Source: Planctomycetia bacterium
Lineage (GTDB): Bacteria; Planctomycetota; Phycisphaerae; Phycisphaerales; SM1A02
Assembly (NCBI GenBank): GCA_005799475.1
Contig: SYGQ01000203.1
Span: forward strand, 1 to 13,272
Reading direction: 5' to 3'
DNA: 13,272 nucleotides
The notes below the pieces were generated by a model. The model worked only from the letters and a program-made list of their open reading frames with translations. It was not told the DNA's origin and searched no databases. Position 1 is the first letter of the stretch, and every line of letters begins with the position of its first letter. The translations under genes were made by a program, and so were the position numbers. Below are positions 5,894 to 13,272 of this stretch, one piece after another.

Positions 5894-5906
5894 TGCGGGG
5901 CGGGGG

Positions 5907-8900
5907 CTACTTCCCGAAGAGCTTGCGGAAACCGTCGATCGTCTGGCCGATGTCCTTGATCCCGTCCTTGACCTTCTTCGCGTCGATGGCGGAGGGGTCG
6001 ATGGCGAGCTTCACCTTGCTGTCGAGCGGCCGCGCCTGGCCGTTCACCTCACCGAGCGGACCAGAGAGCGTGACATCGACGGTGAACAGCATGCCGGGGT
6101 CGACGGGAAGCTTCTGCAACTGGTCGCTGAGTTCGCGCATCGTCGTGGTGAACGGACCCGACGCACTGCCGAGGGTTCGGCCGAGCGAGGCGAGCGGATA
6201 GCGACACGAGATGGCGCGCGCCAACGGCGGCGAGTGGGTGAGGTCGATCTCGCCACTGAGCGTCAGAATCTGCTTCCAGTCCTCACCGAACTTGCCCACT
6301 TTCACCACGAAGTCGCGGTATCGCAGCACCCCACCCTGCACGGCGATGGCGAGGGGGTCGATCCGCGCCGGGACGGTCGCGTCTTTCGATTCCTGAGCGA
6401 GTGCGAGAACGCCAATCACTTGGTTGGATCGCACGACCTCGACATCGCCGAACTCGATCCGCGCGTCGAGTGCGAACCGAGTGAGGTCGCCGTCGGTCGG
6501 ATACGCGCAGCGCGAGATCGTGGCCTTGATCGGCGGCGCCTTTCTGATGTCTGAGAGCACCGGGTTGATCGGCTCGAGGAGCCGCTTCTTCAGTGCATCG
6601 TTGATCGTCAGTGTGGTCGACACCGGCGCGTCGGGCGCAATGGCGATGAAGCCGCCGCCGATGCGCGCCGCCGGGACCTCGATGGTGAGTGTCGGCGTCT
6701 TGATGGATGCGTGAACGCCCGTTCCAGGAGTCCCGTCGGCCAAGGTCGTGGGAATCGCAGCGACATCGACATCGACCGTTTCGCCCAGCGCCTCCGTGAG
6801 CGTGCCCGCCTGCATGAGGAGAGCGTCCAGGAGATCCGTGCGCAGACGAGCCACTCGTGCGCTGGCGCTCCACGAACCCGAAAGCGGCGCGAACGCGCCC
6901 GCGACATCTCGCTGACCGGTGCCGTGCGCCCGCACCTCGACCGATCCCGCCTTGACGCCACCAGTGGTGAGCGAACACTCGAGTGCCTTCCCGAGTGCGG
7001 CAGACTCGATCGTCATGCTGGTTGCGCCGAACTGGATGGGCTGCTGCCCCCTGAACGACAGGCTGATTGGTGCGACGGCGACGCTCGCCTTGACCGCAGC
7101 ATCAGCGAGTCCCGTCCTTGCTGTGCGAAGCGAGTCGATCGCGAGGGTCGCATCAAGAACGCTCAGCGATTCGAGGCTGGAGGGATTCGTCGCGCCCCCC
7201 CGCCACCACTCGAGCGCTGCCAGAGTGAGTGGACCGGGCACGCGGAGATGGATCTGGCTTGCAGACAGCGCGAGCGGCGTTGTGGCGCCGTCGAAGAACC
7301 CGCGCAGATCGCCCTTGAGGTCAGCATCGACTTGGATTGAATCGGGCGCGGCGAGGCTGAGCGAGAGGTCGTGGTCGAACGAACCCGACTTCATCGTGAG
7401 GCGTGCCGGTCCGAAGTCGAAGGCGCCGTGGCCCTCGGGTTCGACTCGCACCTTGGCAAGTTCTACTGTGACATCCGCCGCGCCCGCGTGGTCCGCGCTT
7501 GGCGTGGCGAATGATCGGACGGTGAAGTCGGCCTTGATCGATGAGACGCGCACGATCGGCGCACTCGGAGGAACACTCCCCCGCACCCATGCGGCAAGCG
7601 CCTGGGCTTGGTCGAGGCCGGCCTCGATGTGACCGCTCGCATGGGCGAGTTGGAGTTCGCTGAGGTTGCCGCGCACATGCGCGGCAATCGCGAACGGCGT
7701 TGCTGGCCCGCCGACCCCAACGGACCCAGCGAGCGAGAGCGATGCCTCGCCGGTCATGTCGACGGCGCTGAACGAACCCACGGCTCCGCCCCAGACAAGA
7801 GGCTGACGACCCGGCAACTCAAGGACTCCTTCCTTGAGTTCGATCCTCCCTTGGCACGAGGATCCCTGCGCGCGACCGCGCCACTTGAAGTGAGTGAGAT
7901 CGATCCGTCCCTCGACGGCTCCTCGTGATGTCGGGTGGTCGGCCAGCGCTTGCGCCGGGATCGAAAACTCGCCCAGTGTCGCGCCGAGCTCGATCGCGAG
8001 CGGGCCACCGGGCTCTGCGTGTGCCACGCGACCTGTGGTCACAAGCGTGATCGCGGGCACGGAGAGGTCGATCGTGAACGCGTCGTGGTCCGTCGAGCGT
8101 TCGAACGAGCCATTCACGCGTCCCCTCCCAGCGACGAGTGCCGACCCAGACTCGGCGCGCCAACTGGCCTGCACTGACACCGACTTCGGCGCCGCACTGT
8201 CGCCAAGCCTGATGCCCACCTCGGCGGCGAGGTCTTCGATGAGGACAGCACCGCGAACTCCGGGCGCGCGGGCGAGCGCCAGCCTCGGCACAGCGATACT
8301 CGCGCGTGCCTCACCCGCAAGGAGCACGCCCTTGTTCAGCGCCTCCCATGTTCCCGAGAGCGCGGCGATCTCCATGTGGACCGGCACACTCTCGCTGACG
8401 ACGATCGCGCCCTGCGTCAGGGAGGCGACAGTGGCAGGAGCCATCGCGTGATCCAGACGAATCGCTTCCGTGGTGAATCCACTTGGTGTGAACGCGACCG
8501 TCGTCGCCAGCGTCGACGATCCTCCAAGGCCGACCTTGATCGCGGCGCTTCCCCCTGACGAACCGCCGTCATTGGAGATCTCAAGGCTCAGGGCATCGAT
8601 GGCACTCTCGCCCAGTGCGGCGACAGTGGCCTCGTCGAGCCAAGGCATCGAGTCGAGGCGGAGGGGCTCGAGGGTGATGTGCCCCTTCGCATGGAGCGCG
8701 CTCACGCCCTCGGTGCGGACACGGGCAAGTCCGTTGATCGACTCGTCGCACGAGAAACGCGCGCCGTTGATCTGGCTGTTCATCCGGCATCGCATCGACT
8801 CGCCAAGCGCCTCTGAGACAATCGACACCGTGGTCGCGCCCAACGAGAGCGGTCGTCCGAGCGGCCCCGACATCGTGGTCGGTTGGAGCGTCAGCGTGAG

Positions 8901-10178
8901 ATCGCATGCGGCCGACGAGATGCTGGCCCCGACATCAGCTTGCGAAAGCGGCCACTTGGTGACGGATCCCGAGACCGCAAACGCGACCGGGGCGTCTGGC
9001 CTCACGCTATCGGGGAGTGCGTGTGGATCCACGCGACCTTCGATGGCGAGCGAGTCCACCTCGATGGCGTCGCCTGACTCGTCGAGCCCCGCCTTGGCAT
9101 GCATCGACAACCGATCAGTCGCCACGGCGATGTCCGCGGCGCGGCCATCGACATCCACCGTCGCCTTGATCGTTGGACCGATGTCGCGTGAGGCCACCAT
9201 CTGCGCAGGGAGGTAGGGCGCGAGTGCGCTCGATGGAAGGTCGTCGACGACGACCCTGCCGCGAACACTCAGCCGTTCCAAGTCGAGCGGCGTCGACGCT
9301 TCGAGGTTGGCCGACAGCGTTGCCGTTGACCCCGCCGGGAGCACAATGGTGGCACGAAGGGTCGCATCGACGCGGTCAGCCAGACGCGCACTCGTCAGTT
9401 TGAGTGCCAGCGATTCCACGCGCAGCGGTGCCCCCTCAGCAGGAATCGCCAGCGCCGTTCCGTTGGCATCGAGTTCAAGGGAGCATGCATCGAGGCTGAA
9501 CGGCTCGGCGAGGATCCCGCCTGCGCGGCCTCGCACCGCCAACGAACCCTCTTCTGAGCCCACTCTCGTCGGAGACGCAAGGTCGACGAGGAGATCCGCT
9601 CCCGTGAGGGCGATTCTGCCCGAGAGTGCACTGATCTCCACCTCAGGGCCCGAGGCGATCGGCCGCGCCAGGATGCGCACCTCCGACAGTTCGAGCGCAC
9701 TGCCCTCTGGAATCCCTTTCGCGGCGTTCGGTCTCTTGGCCGGCGCGGGGGTCGGGGTCGGTGTTGGCGCGCCGACCTCGGGCGTGCGGACGAGCCGAGC
9801 GATCGTGAAGGACCCGCTCTCGTCGTACCTCGTTGCCACGGAACCCCTCACGCGCACGCGGAGAGGTTGGCTCTGGCGCAGCAGCGGGAGGAGTCCACAA
9901 TCGACCGAGGCGCCGACCACGATCTCATCGCCGCCCTCGCCGCGGATCGCCAGCCCGTCAATCTCCTGCGGCCCACCCCAACTGAGCGCGAGGCCGCGTA
10001 CTTCGACCTCTCCGGTGACCAAAGGGCGGATCGCATCGGCCACGAGTCCGCATCCAAGCGACCCACTCAGCATGGTGGGCGCGAGCGCGATCAGCGGCAC
10101 GACCATGACAACGAGTCCGCACGCGACCCACAGCAGCAGTCGCCACCACCGCTTCGCCATGCCGCTCGTGTCACTCAT
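5907..10178 (-). CDS. Very large membrane-anchored AsmA-like protein
   Basis: 1423 residues. A short basic N-terminus (MAKRWWR) precedes one membrane helix (about 12-36). The next roughly 100 residues read like the AsmA/DUF748 start, with PLVTGEVEVRGLALSWGGPQ (52-71) and repeated short strands. A Thr/Pro linker (APTPTPTPAPA, 137-147) follows. The remainder is a long series of beta-strand-like segments rich in Ala, Ser, Gly and Leu, repeating phrases such as sxLxLxGxVxxG. The C-terminus (from about 1390) is a Lys-rich amphipathic helix. AsmA-like proteins of the bacterial envelope (AsmA, TamB, YhdP types) are inner-membrane anchored and bridge lipids or support outer-membrane assembly; that role here is inference from architecture, not motif. 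The ATG at 10178 has GAGG 7 bases upstream, 12 bases after the nadA stop, so it is probably cotranscribed with nadA. Confidence 0.65.
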   Translation of the reverse strand: MSDTSGMAKRWWRLLLWVACGLVVMVVPLIALAPTMLSGSLGCGLVADAIRPLVTGEVEVRGLALSWGGPQEIDGLAIRGEGGDEIVVGASVDCGLLPLLRQSQPLRVRVRGSVATRYDESGSFTIARLVRTPEVGAPTPTPTPAPAKRPNAAKGIPEGSALELSEVRILARPIASGPEVEISALSGRIALTGADLLVDLASPTRVGSEEGSLAVRGRAGGILAEPFSLDACSLELDANGTALAIPAEGAPLRVESLALKLTSARLADRVDATLRATIVLPAGSTATLSANLEASTPLDLERLSVRGRVVVDDLPSSALAPYLPAQMVASRDIGPTIKATVDVDGRAADIAVATDRLSMHAKAGLDESGDAIEVDSLAIEGRVDPHALPDSVRPDAPVAFAVSGSVTKWPLSQADVGASISSAACDLTLTLQPTTMSGPLGRPLSLGATTVSIVSEALGESMRCRMNSQINGARFSCDESINGLARVRTEGVSALHAKGHITLEPLRLDSMPWLDEATVAALGESAIDALSLEISNDGGSSGGSAAIKVGLGGSSTLATTVAFTPSGFTTEAIRLDHAMAPATVASLTQGAIVVSESVPVHMEIAALSGTWEALNKGVLLAGEARASIAVPRLALARAPGVRGAVLIEDLAAEVGIRLGDSAAPKSVSVQASWRAESGSALVAGRGRVNGSFERSTDHDAFTIDLSVPAITLVTTGRVAHAEPGGPLAIELGATLGEFSIPAQALADHPTSRGAVEGRIDLTHFKWRGRAQGSSCQGRIELKEGVLELPGRQPLVWGGAVGSFSAVDMTGEASLSLAGSVGVGGPATPFAIAAHVRGNLSELQLAHASGHIEAGLDQAQALAAWVRGSVPPSAPIVRVSSIKADFTVRSFATPSADHAGAADVTVELAKVRVEPEGHGAFDFGPARLTMKSGSFDHDLSLSLAAPDSIQVDADLKGDLRGFFDGATTPLALSASQIHLRVPGPLTLAALEWWRGGATNPSSLESLSVLDATLAIDSLRTARTGLADAAVKASVAVAPISLSFRGQQPIQFGATSMTIESAALGKALECSLTTGGVKAGSVEVRAHGTGQRDVAGAFAPLSGSWSASARVARLRTDLLDALLMQAGTLTEALGETVDVDVAAIPTTLADGTPGTGVHASIKTPTLTIEVPAARIGGGFIAIAPDAPVSTTLTINDALKKRLLEPINPVLSDIRKAPPIKATISRCAYPTDGDLTRFALDARIEFGDVEVVRSNQVIGVLALAQESKDATVPARIDPLAIAVQGGVLRYRDFVVKVGKFGEDWKQILTLSGEIDLTHSPPLARAISCRYPLASLGRTLGSASGPFTTTMRELSDQLQKLPVDPGMLFTVDVTLSGPLGEVNGQARPLDSKVKLAIDPSAIDAKKVKDGIKDIGQTIDGFRKLFGK

Positions 10179-10190
10179 CGTGTGCCTCGC

Positions 10191-11387
10191 TCAGTCCACG
10201 AACACCACAGCCTGCTCGACATTGGCGAGCATTCGGTCGAGTGCGAGACGCGCGCAGCGGCGCGCCTCGGGGTGCACTCGGATCTCGTTGACGACTCGGC
10301 CGCCCGCAAGTTCGTCGAGCACCCACGCAAGATGCGCTTGGTCGATTCGAAACATCGTCGTGCAGAGGCACTGGCACCCCGACAGCATCTCGACGAAAAC
10401 GCCTCTCGCCGCGGCCGCGCGAGCCAGCCGCGAGACAAGATGCACCTCAGTGCCCACTGCGAAGCGCTCGCCCGCGCGAGCTCTCTCGATCGTCTTGATG
10501 ATGAACTCCGTCGAACCCACGAGGTCGGCGCCGTCAACGACCTCCTGCTCGCACTCGGGATGGACCAGCACCTTCGTCGCATCGCCGCGCGAACGGATCG
10601 TCTGGACATGTTCGGCGCGAAAGAGCCCGTGCACGCTGCAATGACCCTTCCAGAGAATCACCTTCGCGCGGCGGATCTGTTCGTCGGTGAGCCCACCATG
10701 CGCCACTCGTGGATCCCACACGACGGTCTGCGCCTCGGGGCCACCGCGCGTGGCATCGAACTCCGTCACGATCCCCTTCGCGTGGGCGGTGTTGCGCCCC
10801 AAGTGTTGGTCGGGGAGAAACAACACCTTCGCTCGCTCGTCGGGCCCTAGAGGCTGATCGCCCCCGGCGAGTGCCCAGTCGAACACTTGTGCCGCGTTCG
10901 AACTCGTACAGCACGCACCGCCATGCTGACCAACGAGCGCCTTGATGGCCGCGCTTGAGTTCACATAGGTGATCGGCACGAGGCGTGCGCGTCCCTCGCC
11001 TTCGCACGCCCGTGAGATCGCTTCGATCGCCACGCGAGCCTCGTCGTAAGCGGCCATGTCGGCCATGGAGCATCCCGCTCCGAGGTCCGGCAAGATGACG
11101 CGCACGCCACTCTCGGTCAAGATGTCGGCCGTCTCAGCCATGAAATGGACGCCGCAGAACACGATCCACTTCGTTCCGCGTCGAGGGGCCTCGCAGGCTG
11201 CGGTCTGACTCAGCTTGAGGCTGTCGCCGACGAAGTCCGCGTGGCGGATGACCTCGTCCTGCTGATAGTGATGGCCCAGAACGAGCAGGTCCTTCCCGAG
11301 TTCCTCCCGGCGACGCGAGATCCAACGGGCGAGTTCATCGTCGTCCGCAGCGCGATAGCGATCCGCGATTTCAGGCTGCCAGAGCAT
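10191..11387 (-). CDS. nadA: Quinolinate synthase
   Basis: Cytoplasmic [4Fe-4S] enzyme that condenses iminoaspartate with dihydroxyacetone phosphate to quinolinate, the precursor of NAD; 398 residues, of the longer B. subtilis-like type. Visible hallmarks: LGHHYQQDEV (37-46), GDSLKLSQ (54-61), CGVHFMAETADIL (78-90), AGCSMADM (104-111), TYVNSSAAIKA (140-150), LPDQHLGRN (191-199), WKGHCSVHGLF (246-256), HPECEQEVV (276-284) and GTEVHLVSRL (312-321). Cluster ligands are Cys106, Cys250 and a third in the SGCQCLCTTM segment (336-345), most likely Cys342 by comparison with B. subtilis. The usual partner nadB is not adjacent. The ATG at 11387 lacks a clear ribosome-binding site. TACACT on the coding strand ends 12 bases before it (11400-11405), so the leader may be very short. 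Confidence 0.97.
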   Translation of the reverse strand: MLWQPEIADRYRAADDDELARWISRRREELGKDLLVLGHHYQQDEVIRHADFVGDSLKLSQTAACEAPRRGTKWIVFCGVHFMAETADILTESGVRVILPDLGAGCSMADMAAYDEARVAIEAISRACEGEGRARLVPITYVNSSAAIKALVGQHGGACCTSSNAAQVFDWALAGGDQPLGPDERAKVLFLPDQHLGRNTAHAKGIVTEFDATRGGPEAQTVVWDPRVAHGGLTDEQIRRAKVILWKGHCSVHGLFRAEHVQTIRSRGDATKVLVHPECEQEVVDGADLVGSTEFIIKTIERARAGERFAVGTEVHLVSRLARAAAARGVFVEMLSGCQCLCTTMFRIDQAHLAWVLDELAGGRVVNEIRVHPEARRCARLALDRMLANVEQAVVFVD

Positions 11388-11500
11388 TCCGGACCGACGA
11401 GTGTACGAAGACGCGGATTCTTCGGCCGTCTCACTTGAACCGGCCGTGTGTTCATGTCAAGATCAACGACCTAGGGCGCAGGGACGGCGCCAGCTTCCCC
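11388..11500. promoter_or_regulatory. Divergent promoter region between nadA and the secreted FG-GAP gene
   Basis: This 113-base gap must carry the start signals for both genes. On the plus strand TTGAAC (11435-11440), a 17-base spacer and CAAGAT (11458-11463) form a weak sigma70-like pair (4 of 6 and 3 of 6 matches) placed 37 bases before the ATG. For nadA on the minus strand only a -10-like TACACT (11400-11405) is seen. I find no operator-like palindrome. Confidence 0.3.
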
Positions 11501-13222
11501 ATGCGCCTGCATTACTCAACGGTCCTTGCCATCATCACCGGTGCACTTGCCGCATCTCCGGGAGCGGGCGCGCCGCCCGTTCAGGCTGCCAAGTTGGTCG
11601 CAAGCGACGGCGAGTCCTTCGACACCATGGGCTACTCGTCGGCGATCACGAGCACTGCGGGGGTCTCGAGCGCGACCCCGGACATTGCCATCGTCGGGAT
11701 CCCCTACGACATCGTGGGCACCGTCGTCAACAAGGGATCGGCGAACATCTATAAGCGAAGTGCCTCCGGCGCTTGGGTGTTCGAAGGCAAGTTTGTGGCG
11801 TCCGATGGCGCCGCCAACGATTACTTTGGGGCCTCCGTCGCTGCGTTCGGCGACACGGCCATTGTGGGCGCCCCCGGCGACGACATGAATGCCAATGCCG
11901 ACCAGGGTTCCGCCTACATCTTCAAACGCGCGGCCGGCGGCGCATGGACCCAAGTCGCCAAGGTGAGTGCGGTTGATGGTGCCGCCGGCGACTATTTCGG
12001 GTTGTCCATCGGCATCACCAACACCACGCTCGCGGGGACCACGACCGCCGACATGGCGGTCATCGGCGCTCCCTACGACGACTTCACGACCCTTCTCGAC
12101 CAAGGTTCGGCCTACATCTTCACGAAGTCGACCGCTGGGGTGTGGGCGCAGGAGGGGAAGTTCTGGGCGATCGGCGCCGACGGCGCCGCCAATGAGAACT
12201 TCGGCACTGCGGTGGCCGTCCGCGGCGACCGCGCGCTGTTGGGCTGTCCGTTCGACGACTTCAGTGGTTTCGTCGATCGCGGGAGCGCCTACATCTGGAA
12301 GCGTGCGAGCAGCGGCGCGTGGTCACAGGACGCGAAGATTGTGGCCGCCGACGGCGCGGGCGGCGACCAGTTCGGCGCGTCGCTTTCGATCGCATCCGAC
12401 CAAGCAATCGTCGGCGCCCCCGGCGACGATTTCGGCACTGTGGCCGATCGCGGCAGCGCGTATGTCTTCCAACTCTCGGGCGCAACGACATGGAATCAGG
12501 CGGCGAAACTCGTCGCTGGCGACGGACTTGCCAGCGATTTCTTTGGGAGCAGCGTCTCCATTGACGACACAGTCGCCGTCGCCACTGCACACGGCGACGA
12601 CGGGCTCGCCGGCAGCGGCACAGCGACCTACACGGACATCGGTGCCGCGTACCTGTTCACCCGTGCGGGCACCGCGACATGGACCGAGAAGGCACGGTTC
12701 ACCGCCGCAGACGGCCAGGCCGGAAAGATCTTCGGAGATTCCGCGGCACAGTGGGGCGCATGGGCCGTCGTCGGCGCCGCCGGCGACGACATCGGCACGC
12801 CTCTTCGACAGGATCAGGGCAGCGCGTATGTCTTCGAACTCTTGCCCATCGATTGCAACAACAACGGCGTGCCCGACGCGGAAGACATCGCCAGCGGCAT
12901 TGCACAAGACTGCAACGCGAATCAGATTCCCGACAGTTGTGATCTCGCCAGCGGCGCCTCGCAGGATTGCAACGGCAATCTCATCCCAGATTCGTGCGAA
13001 CTCGGCGGAGGCGGCGACAGCGACAGTGACGGGAAGCTCGATGCGTGCGAGCGAGCGCTAGGTGATTTCGACTTGAACGGCCTCATTGACGGGCTCGACA
13101 TGGCGCTGATCCTGTCAGCCTGGGGCTCAAGCACCCCCGCCTACGCCGACCTCAACCACGACGGCTCCATCGGCGGCGGCGACCTGACCGCGATTTTCTC
13201 GCGCTGGGGCGTCCTGCCCTAA
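11501..13222 (+). CDS. Secreted FG-GAP propeller protein with calcium-binding repeats and dockerin-like C-terminus
   Basis: 573 residues. The N-terminus (MRLHYSTVLAIITGALAASP) is a signal peptide with cleavage somewhere between residues 18 and 30. Seven FG-GAP_2-type repeats follow (about 30-447), expected to fold as one seven-bladed beta-propeller. Next come aspartate/cysteine repeats of the DCNxNxIPDSC kind (451-516), then two EF-hand-like loops: DFDLNGLIDGLD (522-533) and DLNHDGSIGGGD (550-561), each followed by a WG (541-542, 569-570). That pair resembles a dockerin or the C-terminal calcium module common on planctomycete exported proteins. The protein is therefore exported and probably calcium-stabilised; ligand and partner are unknown. 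No enzyme motif is seen. The ATG at 11501 places the signal peptide at the terminus, though it lacks a clear ribosome-binding site; an in-frame TTG at 11435 would put a polar stretch ahead of it. Confidence 0.9.
   Translation: MRLHYSTVLAIITGALAASPGAGAPPVQAAKLVASDGESFDTMGYSSAITSTAGVSSATPDIAIVGIPYDIVGTVVNKGSANIYKRSASGAWVFEGKFVASDGAANDYFGASVAAFGDTAIVGAPGDDMNANADQGSAYIFKRAAGGAWTQVAKVSAVDGAAGDYFGLSIGITNTTLAGTTTADMAVIGAPYDDFTTLLDQGSAYIFTKSTAGVWAQEGKFWAIGADGAANENFGTAVAVRGDRALLGCPFDDFSGFVDRGSAYIWKRASSGAWSQDAKIVAADGAGGDQFGASLSIASDQAIVGAPGDDFGTVADRGSAYVFQLSGATTWNQAAKLVAGDGLASDFFGSSVSIDDTVAVATAHGDDGLAGSGTATYTDIGAAYLFTRAGTATWTEKARFTAADGQAGKIFGDSAAQWGAWAVVGAAGDDIGTPLRQDQGSAYVFELLPIDCNNNGVPDAEDIASGIAQDCNANQIPDSCDLASGASQDCNGNLIPDSCELGGGGDSDSDGKLDACERALGDFDLNGLIDGLDMALILSAWGSSTPAYADLNHDGSIGGGDLTAIFSRWGVLP
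11588..12841 (+). repeat. Seven FG-GAP repeats encoding a beta-propeller
   Basis: Units begin near residues 30, 96, 153, 219, 278, 335 and 398 of the secreted protein, spaced 57 to 66 residues. The shared pattern is K-[FILV]-x-A-x-DG-xxx-D-x-FG, then D-x-A-[IV]-VGAPxDD, then D-x-GSAY-[IV]-F. The GAPxDD loop is intact in units 2, 3 and 5. It is GIPYD in unit 1, GCPFDD in unit 4, TAHGDD in unit 6 and GAAGDD in unit 7. Unit 1 also lacks the FG and unit 6 the GSAY (GAAY). Seven units would close a single propeller. Confidence 0.88.
12848..13054 (+). repeat. Thrombospondin type 3-like Asp/Cys repeats
   Basis: Residues 450-518 contain DCNNNGVPDAED, DCNANQIPDSCD and DCNGNLIPDSCE separated by 6 to 7 residues (ASGIAQ, LASGASQ), then a final DSDSDGKLDAC. 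Six cysteines remain (452, 471, 480, 490, 499, 516), compatible with three disulphides. Such Asp-rich units bind calcium in thrombospondin type 3 domains and commonly precede the C-terminal module in Phycisphaerae proteins. The first unit has Ala-Glu where the others have Ser-Cys. Confidence 0.75.
13064..13210 (+). other. Dockerin-like paired EF-hand module
   Basis: Two units of about 22 residues form the C-terminus: Asp522, Asp524, Asn526, Gly527, Ile529 and Asp533 in the first; Asp550, Asn552, Asp554, Gly555, Ile557 and Asp561 in the second. Both follow the calcium-loop spacing D-x-[DN]-x-[DN]-G-x-I-xxx-D, with a hydrophobic helix and WG after each. This is the type I dockerin pattern. No cohesin gene is in the window, so it may act as an attachment or sorting module rather than a cellulosome dockerin. 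Confidence 0.75.
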
Positions 13223-13272
13223 GAACCCCGCGTGAGGGGAATCGAATCTTCGAACGGTTTTCGCTGGCGCGA

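Noticed and set aside
9740..9766. G-rich tract on the plus strand as a G-quadruplex
   Set aside because: It is simply the complement of codons for the Thr/Pro linker of the AsmA-like protein; G-runs are irregular and no regulatory position is implied.
9307..10644. Long open frame (445 codons) on the plus strand
   Set aside because: Antisense to the AsmA-like gene and nadA; Ser/Arg/Pro-rich, no domain, no ribosome-binding signal.
11967..13061. Open frame (364 codons) in another frame of the plus strand
   Set aside because: Lies inside the FG-GAP gene, whose frame has a signal peptide and clear repeats; the alternative product is Arg/Ser/Thr/Pro-rich.
13226..13260. CCCC-GCGTGA-GGGG hairpin as terminator of the FG-GAP gene
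   Set aside because: The stem is only 4 bp and is followed by mixed sequence with just a TTTT about 18 bases later; too weak to call in GC-rich DNA.
1..13272. Defence, CRISPR, prophage, insertion sequence or tRNA elements
   Set aside because: No spaced direct repeats, transposase, integrase, nuclease or tRNA-like cloverleaf was found on either strand by reading.

Overview
The window looks like a chromosomal segment of a high-GC planctomycete, most likely of the class Phycisphaerae. The main clue is the secreted protein at the right end. It combines FG-GAP propeller blades, DCNxNxIPDSC-type calcium-binding repeats and a C-terminal pair of dockerin-like EF-hand motifs ending in WG, an architecture I associate with that group. 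The signal-peptide-bearing ATP synthase c subunit and the very long AsmA-like protein are compatible with this. The assignment is inference from protein style, not a phylogenetic result.

Layout. Positions 1-5226 (minus strand) carry an F-type ATP synthase operon, read from right to left: atpZ-like, atpI-like, atpB (a), atpE (c), atpF (b), atpH (delta), atpA (alpha). The expected continuation atpG-atpD-atpC is absent. An NAD-dependent sugar-nucleotide epimerase, cut by the window edge, begins about 3 bases after the atpA stop. A divergent plus-strand gene at 5277-5834 encodes the two-[4Fe-4S] subunit NuoI of complex I, without other nuo genes beside it. It converges on a 1423-residue membrane-anchored AsmA-like protein (5907-10178, minus), and a perfect 20-bp inverted repeat separates the two stop codons. 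Immediately upstream of the AsmA-like gene, and probably in the same transcript, is nadA (10191-11387, minus). Divergent from nadA is the secreted FG-GAP protein (11501-13222, plus).

How the genes relate. The ATP synthase genes supply the whole membrane sector (a, b, c), the delta stalk subunit, the alpha subunit and two assembly or ion-handling accessory proteins. Gamma, beta and epsilon must be encoded elsewhere if the enzyme is complete. NuoI belongs to the proton-pumping NADH dehydrogenase that feeds the same proton gradient. NadA makes quinolinate for NAD synthesis. The epimerase probably serves surface polysaccharide synthesis, and the AsmA-like protein probably serves envelope or lipid homeostasis.

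No stretch longer than 300 bases lacks a gene; the longest gaps are 120 bases (atpB-atpE) and 113 bases (nadA to the FG-GAP gene). I see no tRNA, rRNA, CRISPR array, insertion sequence or phage gene. Most of the window is housekeeping. I do not see a clear undescribed defence or mobile system. The most unusual points are the ATP synthase operon broken after atpA, the isolated nuoI, the 46-bp palindromic element, and the modular secreted protein.
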